Shown piece by piece: positions 1-6,766 of a DNA stretch of 23,723 nucleotides; the stretch's first letter is position 1, and the number at the start of each line of letters is the position of its first letter. Source of the DNA: CALAED01 sp937891035 (GTDB lineage: Bacteria > Actinomycetota > Actinomycetes > Streptosporangiales > Streptosporangiaceae). The position numbers and the translations under genes are program-made. The notes below the pieces were generated by a model. That model was not told the DNA's origin and made no database searches. It saw only the letters and a list, made by a program, of their open reading frames with translations. Location: assembly GCA_035642125.1 (NCBI GenBank), contig DASQSZ010000375.1:1-23723 (forward strand). The letters are read 5' to 3'.

Positions 1-1125
1 AAGGCGGTGTGCGAGGACCTGTGCTTTTCGGGTGGGAGCCACACCTCACGGACCGGCCCGGTACGCAACCCCTGGGACCTGGGTCGTTCGGCGGGTGGCT
101 CGTCAAGCGGCAGCGCGGCGCTGGTGGCCGCCGGTGAGGTCGACCTGGCGACCGGCGGCGATCAGGGCGGCTCCGTACGCATCCCGAGCGCGTTCAGCGG
201 GACGGTCGGGCACAAGCCCACCCACGGCCTCGTCCCCTACACCGGCGCGTTCCCGATCGAGCAGACCATCGATCACATCGGGCCGATCACCCGTACGGTC
301 GCCGACGCGGCGCTGATGCTCGAGGTGATGGCCGGCCGCGACGGCCTGGACCCGCGCCAGCCCGCGGACCTGTCGGCCGGCGGCTATCGTGCGCCGCTCG
401 CGCGGGATGTCCGCGGCCTGCGGATCGGCGTCGTCGGAGAGGGATTCGCCATCCCGGAATTGTCGTCGCCGGGCGTCGACGACGCGGTACGGGCCGCCGT
501 CGACGTGCTGCGCAAGGCCGGGCTGGCCGCCGAGGATGTGTCAGTGCCCTGGCACGGCGACGCCATGCACATCTGGAATGTGATCGCCACCGAGGGCGCG
601 GCCGCCCAGATGGTGGACGCCAACGCCTACGGCATGAACTGGCAGGGCGCCTACGATCCGGAGCTGATCGCGTTTTACGGCAGGCAGTGGCGGGAGCGGT
701 CCACCGAGTTCTCCGAGTCCGTGAAGCTCGTGCTGCTCGCCGCGCGGCACACGATCGACACGGAGTACGGCCGGCACTATGCGATGGCCCGCAACCTGGC
801 CGGCGAGCTGCGCAAGGGCTACGACGACGCGCTGGCGACCTATGACGTGCTTGTCATGCCCACTTTGCCGATGACCGCCACCGAAATCCCGGCGCCCGGC
901 GCCGCCCGCGCCGAGTTGCTCGCCCGGAGCCTGGAAATGATCGCCAACACGGCGCCTTTCGACGTGACCGGCCATCCGGCCACCTCGGTCCCCTGCGGCC
1001 TGGTCGACGGTCTCCCGGCCGGCATGATGATCATCGGCAGGCATTTCGACGACGCCACCTGCCTCCAGATCGCGCACGCCTACGAGGAGGCCGTCGGAGG
1101 TTTCCCCGCCCCGCCCCGTACCTAA
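1..1125 (+). CDS. Amidase signature family enzyme, nitrile-hydratase-associated type (5' end missing)
   Basis: Hydrolyses amides to carboxylic acid and ammonia in the cytoplasm. The reading frame is open from base 1, so the start lies outside the window. About 374 codons remain, and relatives I remember are near 520 residues, so roughly the first 150, including the catalytic lysine, are missing. The amidase signature is clear: a GGSSSGSA segment carries the bridging cis-serine, and GGDQGGSVRIP follows with the nucleophilic serine at codon 172-174. Long stretches such as GHKPTHGLVPYTGAFPIE, DHIGPITRT and NTAPFDVTGHP resemble the amidase encoded beside nitrile hydratase in Rhodococcus, which suggests a role after nitrile hydration. 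No nitrile hydratase gene is visible, but upstream sequence is absent. The gene is convergent with the next one and ends at TAA 13 bp before a strong hairpin. Family assignment is firm; substrate is inferred. Confidence 0.92.
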   Translation, partial: KAVCEDLCFSGGSHTSRTGPVRNPWDLGRSAGGSSSGSAALVAAGEVDLATGGDQGGSVRIPSAFSGTVGHKPTHGLVPYTGAFPIEQTIDHIGPITRTVADAALMLEVMAGRDGLDPRQPADLSAGGYRAPLARDVRGLRIGVVGEGFAIPELSSPGVDDAVRAAVDVLRKAGLAAEDVSVPWHGDAMHIWNVIATEGAAAQMVDANAYGMNWQGAYDPELIAFYGRQWRERSTEFSESVKLVLLAARHTIDTEYGRHYAMARNLAGELRKGYDDALATYDVLVMPTLPMTATEIPAPGAARAELLARSLEMIANTAPFDVTGHPATSVPCGLVDGLPAGMMIIGRHFDDATCLQIAHAYEEAVGGFPAPPRT

Positions 1126-1137
1126 CCATCACCCGGC

Positions 1138-1178
1138 CCCGAGCGGTGGGCGACGTGGGTCGTCGTCCACCGCTCGGG
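1138..1178. terminator. Bidirectional terminator hairpin
   Basis: Two 18-base arms (1138-1155 and 1161-1178) are complementary at 17 of 18 positions, and the odd position would be a G-U pair in RNA. The loop is five bases. It lies in the 76-bp gap between two convergent stop codons, so it can serve both strands. There is no T-run, which is usual in high-GC actinomycetes. Confidence 0.85.
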
Positions 1179-1201
1179 TCGTGCCGTCGGTCAGGAGCCG
1201 G

Positions 1202-2614
1202 TCAGGGCAGGAGGACCTTGCCGAGTTGGGCGTTGCGTCCGCTGACGCCCAGCGCGGCGGGGGCCAGCGTCGTGATCTGTGCCGTGGCCGCGTTGGTGAA
1301 CAGGTAGAGGCGGCCTTCGGTGCCGTCCTCGCCGGGTGTGCCCACGGTCAGGTCGGCCCTGCCGTCGGTGTTCAGGTTGTTGAGCGCGACAGCGGAGCCG
1401 AACCGGTCGTTGGTCTCCGACGTGCCCGGCACGCCCGAGGTGTTCTGGCTGATCTGTCGTGCTCCGGCGGTGGTCAGTCCGCTCGTACCGCCGTGCAGTA
1501 CGGTGACCGCGCCGGCGTTGGCGGTGGTGCCGATGGCCTCGCCGGGAGCGCCGATCGCGACGTCGGCCTTGCCGTCGCCGTTGACGTCGCCGAGGGCGAG
1601 CGCGTCGCCGAACCCGTCACCGGATTCTTGGGTGCCGGGCACCCCGGCGGTGTCCTGATCGATCCTGGTGGCCGTGCCCAGCCCGGACGCCGTGCCGAGC
1701 CGGACGAAGACCTCTCCGGGGACGGGTCCTTCGACCCCCGGCCCGTTGGTGACCAGGTCGGCACGGCCGTCGCCGTTGATGTCCCCGGCGGCCCCGACGC
1801 GGCCGGCGCCGGGCAGGGTCCGCGGGCTGCCGAGCCCCGAGGGCGAGCCGAGCCGCAGCTCCACCGCGGCCCCGGACGGCAGCCCGTCGATGTCGTCGGC
1901 CCGCAGCATCGCCAGATCCGCGTAACCATCACCGGTGAAGTCAGCGGCGACCGGCACCGACCAATACAGCGAGCCCGTCTCGCTGTCCAGCGGTGTGCGC
2001 CGTCCGGTCACCTGGCCCGCCCCGACGTCGGTGAACGTCCAGAACTCGCTGGTCCCGGTGGTCACGAGATCGGGCCGGCCGTTGCCGTTGAAGTCGCCGA
2101 CGGCAAGCCGCGAGCCGATGGACGACCCGGGCACCCCGGTGGTCAACTCGAGGCTGCGGCCGGACAGGCCGTCATCGCTTCCGTACAGGACGCTCAGCCG
2201 CTCGTTGTCGGGCTCGTCGTCGCGCAGGCCCTCGCCGGGCGCGCCGACGGCGAGGTCGGCGTAGCCGTCGGCGTCGAAGTCGGCGGAGGCGAGCGCGTCG
2301 CCGAACAGGTCGTCCGCTTCGGCGCCGCCGGGAACGCCGGCGCTGTTTTGGCCGATGACCTGACGGTTCGTGGCGTCCGGCCCGGACGTACCGCCGTAGA
2401 TGACGGTGACGAACCCGGCGGCCGGCTGGTTGTCGACTGTGCCGTTCGGGCTGCCGATGACCACGTCGCGGCGGCCGTCGCCGTTGAAGTCTCCGGCCGG
2501 CGCCGCCGCCGCCGTCGCGGGGCTGAACGACGCGGTGGCGGTAAGGGAGAGGGGAACGAGCATCACCACGGCGGCGGTACGCACCGATGTGATGACCGCA
2601 AGACGAACTCGCAT
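1202..2614 (-). CDS. Secreted FG-GAP repeat beta-propeller protein
   Basis: Extracellular protein of 470 residues, probably a seven-bladed integrin-alpha-like propeller. The start at 2614 is preferred over the longer frame to 2656 because a GGAAG-type ribosome site sits just upstream and a signal peptide follows at once: MRVR, a hydrophobic stretch (VVMLVPLSLTATA), then an AAAA region suitable for cleavage. I count seven calcium-binding FG-GAP motifs of the DxNGDGxxD type: DFNGDGRRD, DFDADGYAD, DFNGNGRPD, DFTGDGYAD, DINGDGRAD, DVNGDGKAD and NLNTDGRAD. Several are followed by GxPGE. No enzymatic domain, sortase signal or C-terminal anchor is visible, so it may act as a secreted binding or adhesion protein. 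It stands alone between a terminator and a divergent methyltransferase gene. Fold is secure; ligand unknown. Confidence 0.9.
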   Translation of the reverse strand: MRVRLAVITSVRTAAVVMLVPLSLTATASFSPATAAAAPAGDFNGDGRRDVVIGSPNGTVDNQPAAGFVTVIYGGTSGPDATNRQVIGQNSAGVPGGAEADDLFGDALASADFDADGYADLAVGAPGEGLRDDEPDNERLSVLYGSDDGLSGRSLELTTGVPGSSIGSRLAVGDFNGNGRPDLVTTGTSEFWTFTDVGAGQVTGRRTPLDSETGSLYWSVPVAADFTGDGYADLAMLRADDIDGLPSGAAVELRLGSPSGLGSPRTLPGAGRVGAAGDINGDGRADLVTNGPGVEGPVPGEVFVRLGTASGLGTATRIDQDTAGVPGTQESGDGFGDALALGDVNGDGKADVAIGAPGEAIGTTANAGAVTVLHGGTSGLTTAGARQISQNTSGVPGTSETNDRFGSAVALNNLNTDGRADLTVGTPGEDGTEGRLYLFTNAATAQITTLAPAALGVSGRNAQLGKVLLP

Positions 2615-2862
2615 GGCTTCCTTTCTTCCTGCGGAAAGATTTCCAAAGTCCGGCACCCGCGAAGTTTGCCCCGGGTAGTTCCGCCACGCCGAAGCGTGAC
2701 GTCGCGGAGAGCCTTCACCTGTAAGATCCCTAGGCTTTGCTTGCGGTTTACCTGACGGGGCGTGATGACGATCACCGCATTCTTGGGTGACCCGGCCCCT
2801 ATGCGTCTTGACTAGGCTCGACCCCGGGTTGGTTGAACGGTCGACCCCGAAGGAGCAGGCCG
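2615..2862. other. Divergent intergenic region, FG-GAP gene / methyltransferase gene
   Basis: This 248-bp gap must hold the promoters for both divergent genes. I found no convincing -35/-10 pair on either strand. It does contain a CRP-type palindrome, listed separately. No tRNA, small ORF with a good ribosome site or other repeat was seen. Confidence 0.6.
2762..2775. promoter_or_regulatory. Candidate CRP/FNR-family operator
   Basis: The bases read GTGA-N6-TCAC, a perfect palindrome of the half-site pattern used by CRP/FNR-family regulators, including actinobacterial CRP. It lies about 90 bp upstream of the methyltransferase start and about 150 bp upstream of the FG-GAP start. A single short site can occur by chance, so binding is inferred only. 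Confidence 0.35.
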
Positions 2863-3564
2863 ATGCCGCATGAGACGTTCAAGGCTGTGAACGCCGAAGG
2901 AGACGAGGCCGTCGTCGTCACGGCTCGTGACGCGAAGCATGCATGGGATGACAGCTATACCGGGGAGGCTCCGCCCGGCTGGGACATCGGCCGGCCGCAG
3001 CCGGCCTACGTGCGATTGGCGGACGAGGGCCGGCTGACCGGTCGCGTACTCGACGCCGGCTGCGGCACCGGTGAGCACGCGCTGCTCGCGGCGAGCCGTG
3101 GGGCCGACGTCATCGGCATAGACCTCGCGCCGACCGCGATCGAGCGTTGCCGCGCGAAGGCGGCAGAACGCGGGGTGAGCGCGCGATTCGAGGTCGCCGA
3201 CGTACTCGATCTGCCGCGCCTGTCGCACCTGCTGCACCTGCAGCGCCTGCCGCACCAAGACCGCCGCACGGTCGACACCGTCATCGACAGCGGCGTTTTC
3301 CATGTGTTCGACGATGAGGACAGGGCCAGGTACGTCGCCGGCCTCGCGGCCGTGCTGCGGCCCGGTGGCACCTGCTACCTCATGTGCTTCAGCGACCGGC
3401 AGCCGGGCGACTGGGGGCCACGCCGGGTTCGTGCGGAAGAACTGCGCGCGGCCTTCAGTGACGGGTGGACCGTCGAGTCCCTCACCGCCGACACCTTCGA
3501 CATCAACCCGGTCCATGAGGTGACCCGGGTTCAGGCCTGGCTCGCCGTCATCAGGCGCGGCTGA
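2863..3564 (+). CDS. Class I SAM-dependent methyltransferase
   Basis: Cytoplasmic methyltransferase of 233 residues; the acceptor substrate is not evident. The ATG at 2863 is chosen because AAGGAG (2850-2855) lies seven bases upstream; a start at 2833 has no such site. The SAM-binding motif I is VLDAGCGTGEHAL (about residues 62-74), the acidic end of strand 2 is GIDL (85-88), motif II-like DTVIDSGVFHVF follows near 138-149, and LRPGG marks the post-catalytic region. Residues 117-131 come from an in-frame 9-bp tandem repeat that adds an LxH/LxR stretch just before the VDTVIDSG strand; this looks like an expansion in a loop. The gene is divergent from the FG-GAP gene and convergent with the monooxygenase gene, with a hairpin over its stop codon. 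It appears to be transcribed alone. Confidence 0.9.
   Translation: MPHETFKAVNAEGDEAVVVTARDAKHAWDDSYTGEAPPGWDIGRPQPAYVRLADEGRLTGRVLDAGCGTGEHALLAASRGADVIGIDLAPTAIERCRAKAAERGVSARFEVADVLDLPRLSHLLHLQRLPHQDRRTVDTVIDSGVFHVFDDEDRARYVAGLAAVLRPGGTCYLMCFSDRQPGDWGPRRVRAEELRAAFSDGWTVESLTADTFDINPVHEVTRVQAWLAVIRRG
3211..3255 (+). repeat. Five in-frame 9-bp tandem repeats in the methyltransferase gene
   Basis: Five consecutive 9-base units of the form CTG-NNN-CRC (CTGCCGCGC, CTGTCGCAC, CTGCTGCAC, CTGCAGCGC, CTGCCGCAC) encode L-P-R, L-S-H, L-L-H, L-Q-R and L-P-H. The units begin exactly on codon boundaries, so changes in copy number keep the reading frame. Confidence 0.85.
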
Positions 3565-3583
3565 CGGGCGCGACAGCCGCGCC
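3554..3583. terminator. Bidirectional terminator hairpin
   Basis: Perfect 10-base arms, GGCGCGGCTG (3554-3563) and CAGCCGCGCC (3574-3583), with a 10-base loop. It overlaps the methyltransferase stop codon and lies in the short gap before the convergent monooxygenase gene, so it probably stops transcription from both sides. Confidence 0.7.
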
Positions 3584-3610
3584 GCCTCATCGAGCCACCT
3601 GGTCCACGTA

Positions 3611-4786
3611 TCAGCCGCGGTCGAACTCGGGGATCAACTCGCCGATGAGGCGGATGCTCTTGAACACCGCGTCGTCCGGCAGGCCGCCGATCTGGTGCAG
3701 GCACATGAGCCGGTCGACACCGAGGTCGGCGAACTGGCGCAGCTGGGCGCGGCAGGTCTCTTGGCTGCCCACGATCAGCGAGTGCTGTGCGTTCAGCACG
3801 GTGAAGGTCTCCTCATCCGGCACGGTTTCGCCGGCGAGGATGCGCCCGATCAGCAGCTGGGCCTCGGTCGGCGCGGCCTCCGCCTCGGCGCGCAAGAACT
3901 CGCCGGTGAGGCCGCCGCCAGTCGGTGATGCCAGCAGCTCCTGGTGGCGTTTTGCCAGCTTGGCGAACTCGTCGGCAGCCTCGAAGAACCTCAGGGCGGT
4001 CACCGTGTACCAGGCGGCGGCCGCGGCGGCGCCGTTGTTCATCGCCTCCTCGTCGGTGTCGGCGCAGTGCACGAACGTGAAGTAGGCGACTTGGTCGTTG
4101 ACGAACTCGCCGACCGGCGCCGTACAGGCCGCGGCCGCCGCACGGTAGAGCTTGATCATCCGTTGGGTTCGCTCCAGCGAGTCCCAGATGGTGGTGCCCA
4201 GCACGCCGACCCCGCGCCGGCCGGCGTCCTCGAACGAGCCGGGGCTGGCCGCGGCCTGCCACAGCGGCGGGTGCGGCCGCTGCAGCGGCTTTGGCCCGAT
4301 GGCGACGTCGTCGATATGGAACGTGTCGCTGTGGTAGGAGAACCGCTCGGAGGTCCAGATCTTCGGCACCATCTCGAACGCCTGCTGCGTTTGGGCGCGG
4401 ACGTCTTCGGGCGCGATGTTGAACAACCGCCACTCCGGAGCCGTGGACCGGGTGAGACCCAGCTCGACCCGCCCGCCGCTCAGGTGATCGAGGGTGGCCG
4501 CGCGCTCGGCTACCCGGATTGGATGGTTGAAGGACGCGGGCGCGAGCACCGCCGAGTGCCCGAGCCGGATCCGCTTGGTGTGCTGGGCGATCGCGGTGAG
4601 CATCAACTCCGGCGCCGACGACAGGCTGAACTCCTCCGCACCGTGGTGCTCGACCTGCCACCAGCAGCCGTACCCTAGCTCGTCGGCCAGCTTGGCCTGC
4701 TCGATCGCCTGCCGGAACCGGCGCTGCTCATGGTCCTCCGGCCAAGGGCGGGGGTTTTGCAGCTCATTGAACAGATCGATCTTCAC
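3611..4786 (-). CDS. LLM-class flavin-dependent oxidoreductase (luciferase-like monooxygenase)
   Basis: Cytoplasmic TIM-barrel enzyme of 391 residues expected to use FMNH2 (or F420) with oxygen; the substrate is unknown. The GTG at 4786 is preferred because AGGGAAGGAA lies just upstream and the protein then begins VKIDLFNELQNP, a normal first beta-strand; the longer frame to 4921 adds 45 residues with no family character and overlaps the upstream gene. Typical features are the WWQVEHH segment after the first helix, LGHSAVLAPASFNHPIRVAE, the LSGGRVELGLTRS strand-turn and QRPHPPLWQAAASP. The last third contains VGSQETCRAQLRQFADLGVDRLMC, the usual closing strand. It follows the macro-domain gene on the same strand after 25 bp, so the two are probably co-transcribed, though no functional link is obvious. 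Confidence 0.9.
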   Translation of the reverse strand: MKIDLFNELQNPRPWPEDHEQRRFRQAIEQAKLADELGYGCWWQVEHHGAEEFSLSSAPELMLTAIAQHTKRIRLGHSAVLAPASFNHPIRVAERAATLDHLSGGRVELGLTRSTAPEWRLFNIAPEDVRAQTQQAFEMVPKIWTSERFSYHSDTFHIDDVAIGPKPLQRPHPPLWQAAASPGSFEDAGRRGVGVLGTTIWDSLERTQRMIKLYRAAAAACTAPVGEFVNDQVAYFTFVHCADTDEEAMNNGAAAAAAWYTVTALRFFEAADEFAKLAKRHQELLASPTGGGLTGEFLRAEAEAAPTEAQLLIGRILAGETVPDEETFTVLNAQHSLIVGSQETCRAQLRQFADLGVDRLMCLHQIGGLPDDAVFKSIRLIGELIPEFDRG

Positions 4787-4811
4787 CCGGTTCCTTCCCT
4801 TATTCACTGAG

Positions 4812-5903
4812 TCAAGAGGCCTGGTCTTGGCCGAAGTGATGAAAAACGGCCTGGGCGTCGCGGGGGCTCTGCGTGATGATATGGAGATCCCAGCGACGCG
4901 GCACGCTGTCATGGAGTTCACGCTCGACCGCCGCCCATAGCCAGCTCATGCTTTCAGTCGGCTCCAGGCCGCCGCGGCCGGCGCCGAAAAGCGGGAAGGC
5001 GATCGACCGCAGTGGCGGCTCGAATTGTGACCTTTCCTGCTCGGCCAGGCGGAAGACGTTATTGACCGCACGGGCCACGGTCTCGGGCGCGATTTCGTAT
5101 TCGCTTCCGCCCGCGCGCGGGACGGCCACCGCCGAGTGGTAGATCCGGCGGACCCCGGCTTCGCGGAGCCTGCCGGCGTCGGTGGCGGCGACGGTGCCGG
5201 GAGCTACCGGCAGCCCGAGGCGACCATGGGCGCGCAGCCACTGGGTGAGTTCGCGCTGGATGACGTCGTCGATGACTTGGCCGGCCTCGGTGCTCTCGGC
5301 GCAGGCTCGCCGCAGGGCGGCCGACAGCGAGTTCCGGAAGATCTTGGACGCCTCCAGGTAGACGTTCTCGGAAGAGACGATCACATCGATACCAGTGATC
5401 ATTTCCACTGGCATGAAATCTAGGGTGACCGGGCCCAGATTGTGGACGGCCGGCGTGCGGGGCAGGCGTGACGGGCTTGGCTGCCGACGCACCTCACTCG
5501 ATATGCAAAGACGCAGGATCGCCTCTGCTGTCTGGTCGACGATGAGGTGTTCGTGGTGCTTGCGGAATCGCTCTGTGCTGACTCCGTAGATCATGGCGGC
5601 CTTCTTGCGTCGTTCGCCGACGGGCCAGTCTCGGGTGCCGGTGGCCAGCCCGAAGGTGTATTCGGCGGCGGCGCTGAGATTGCCGCCGCCCAACTCGATG
5701 ATCGCCCGGCGCAGGAGTTCTTCCACCGCCGCGGGGCGGAACACCTCGGACGGGACCTGTTCTGCCGAAGTCGGGCCGCCCTCGCCGTACACCGTCGCGG
5801 CGGCGTCGAGCGCTGCCAACCGGGTGCCGCGCAATCGCGTTAACCCTCGTTCGCGCAGCGTCTTCAGATCGGCGACGAGTTGATCGTGAGCTGGCGGCTG
5901 CAT
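4812..5903 (-). CDS. Macro-domain protein with helical HTH-like N-terminal domain
   Basis: 363-residue cytoplasmic protein. Residues about 155-355 form a macro domain: GPVTLDFMPVEMITGIDVIVSSEN gives the first strands and ADP-ribose-binding loop (here SSEN, residues 177-180, instead of the common N-A-N), and SIAFPLFGAGRGGL (300-313) is the phosphate-binding loop. It should bind ADP-ribose or a related nucleotide; hydrolysis is not certain. Residues about 55-135 are helical, with GLATGTRDWPVGERRKKAA followed by a YGVSTERFRKHHE segment. I have seen similar segments at the front of actinobacterial signalling or conflict proteins and think it is a winged-helix-like adaptor, but this is from memory. 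The ATG at 5903 has GGAG only two bases upstream, so the start is less sure. It is divergent from the GrpE-Hsp70 cluster and could be co-regulated with it. Confidence 0.82.
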   Translation of the reverse strand: MQPPAHDQLVADLKTLRERGLTRLRGTRLAALDAAATVYGEGGPTSAEQVPSEVFRPAAVEELLRRAIIELGGGNLSAAAEYTFGLATGTRDWPVGERRKKAAMIYGVSTERFRKHHEHLIVDQTAEAILRLCISSEVRRQPSPSRLPRTPAVHNLGPVTLDFMPVEMITGIDVIVSSENVYLEASKIFRNSLSAALRRACAESTEAGQVIDDVIQRELTQWLRAHGRLGLPVAPGTVAATDAGRLREAGVRRIYHSAVAVPRAGGSEYEIAPETVARAVNNVFRLAEQERSQFEPPLRSIAFPLFGAGRGGLEPTESMSWLWAAVERELHDSVPRRWDLHIITQSPRDAQAVFHHFGQDQAS

Positions 5904-6079
5904 GGCTCCAGTGTGGGCGGAAGTTGGGGCGTCATTCGGGCGGAGCCGGGAAACCCGGGCAAAGAATTGACGATTTGGTGTTGAATGTTACTCCATCGCT
6001 GCTACGGGTCGTCACTATTTGTGATCAAAACGCCCTCGACCAGCGGCATTCTGTGCTCTGCGAGCAGAAAGAAACCTTC
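5904..6079. other. Divergent regulatory region, macro gene / GrpE cluster
   Basis: Noticeably lower in GC than the surroundings over 5960-6050, as expected for a promoter region. It contains a short CCGGG-AAA-CCCGG palindrome (5946-5958) and a TCAC-N5-GTGA inverted repeat (6012-6024). I see no HspR (HAIR) or HrcA (CIRCE) operator. The plus-strand frame remains open through it, but the composition and the ATG at 6080 suggest it is not translated. Confidence 0.55.
5967..5994 (+). promoter_or_regulatory. Weak candidate promoter for the GrpE-Hsp70 cluster
   Basis: TTGACG (5967-5972) matches the -35 consensus of housekeeping sigma factors well. A poor -10, TACTCC (5989-5994), follows after 16 bases. 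It would give a leader of about 80 bases before the GrpE start. The -10 is weak, so this is a tentative call. Confidence 0.25.
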
Positions 6080-6730
6080 ATGGCCATCGATGAGGCGCCG
6101 GCCGCTCCGGCAGAAGGCGAAACGCCTAGCCCGCCGGTCGAGCCAACACGCCCTGGCGGCAGCCGGCCGGAACCGGCCGAGCGGTTGAGCGCGATCGAAG
6201 GCGCCATCGCCGAATTCAACCGCAGGTCGGCGCATCGCGAGGCGGTCATCGATCGGCTCCACGAGGAGAATCAGAGGCTACGCGGCGGCCTGTACCGTGC
6301 CCTGCTGGAGCCGGTGATCGCCGACCTGATCCGCATGTACGACGCACTGCTGCGTGAGGCGGACCGGCTCACCGCCGAGAACACAGACCCGGCGTACGGC
6401 CGGCTCTTGGAGAGCTTCGCCGACGACGCGCTGCTGACGCTGGACCGCTGCGGTCTTGAGGAGTTCACCGCACGGCACGGAGAGCCGTTCGATCCGGGCA
6501 GGCATACCGCGGTGTCGGTGGTGCCCGTCGACGACGAGGCCCTGGACAACACGGTGGCAGAGGTCATCGCGGTCGGGTTCTTGGACCGCGAATCGGGACG
6601 GGTCCGCCGTCCCGTCCGCGCCCGCTTCCACCAGTTCCGCCCCGCTGCCGTGAGTGCCGAGGACCACGAGGCCGCAAGATCGACCGCGCCTGTGGATGCC
6701 GATGCGGCCGCGACTCCTGAGGCGCCCTGA
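6080..6730 (+). CDS. GrpE-like nucleotide exchange factor
   Basis: 216-residue cytoplasmic protein expected to release ADP from the partner Hsp70 encoded 36 bp downstream. The first 40 residues are a Pro/Glu-rich disordered tail. A long helix follows (about 40-115, ERLSAIEGAIAEFNRRSAHREAVIDRLHEENQRLRGGL onward), matching the GrpE dimerising coiled coil. The C-terminal part contains VVPVDDEALDNTVAEVIAVGF and an arginine-rich strand, matching the GrpE beta-wing that enters the Hsp70 cleft. The ATG at 6080 is chosen over the upstream in-frame starts because the earlier residues look like untranslated leader; a purine-rich AGAAAGAAA sits before it. Sequence similarity to housekeeping GrpE is low, so it is probably a dedicated exchange factor for the adjacent Hsp70. 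Confidence 0.75.
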   Translation: MAIDEAPAAPAEGETPSPPVEPTRPGGSRPEPAERLSAIEGAIAEFNRRSAHREAVIDRLHEENQRLRGGLYRALLEPVIADLIRMYDALLREADRLTAENTDPAYGRLLESFADDALLTLDRCGLEEFTARHGEPFDPGRHTAVSVVPVDDEALDNTVAEVIAVGFLDRESGRVRRPVRARFHQFRPAAVSAEDHEAARSTAPVDADAAATPEAP

Positions 6731-6766
6731 CGGGGCGACCTTGACCGAACGAGGGGATCACAACTT

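Noticed and set aside
1181..2755. Long plus-strand open frame of 524 codons
   Set aside because: It is antisense to the FG-GAP gene, which has a signal peptide, clear repeats and a good ribosome site. High-GC DNA often leaves such shadow frames open.
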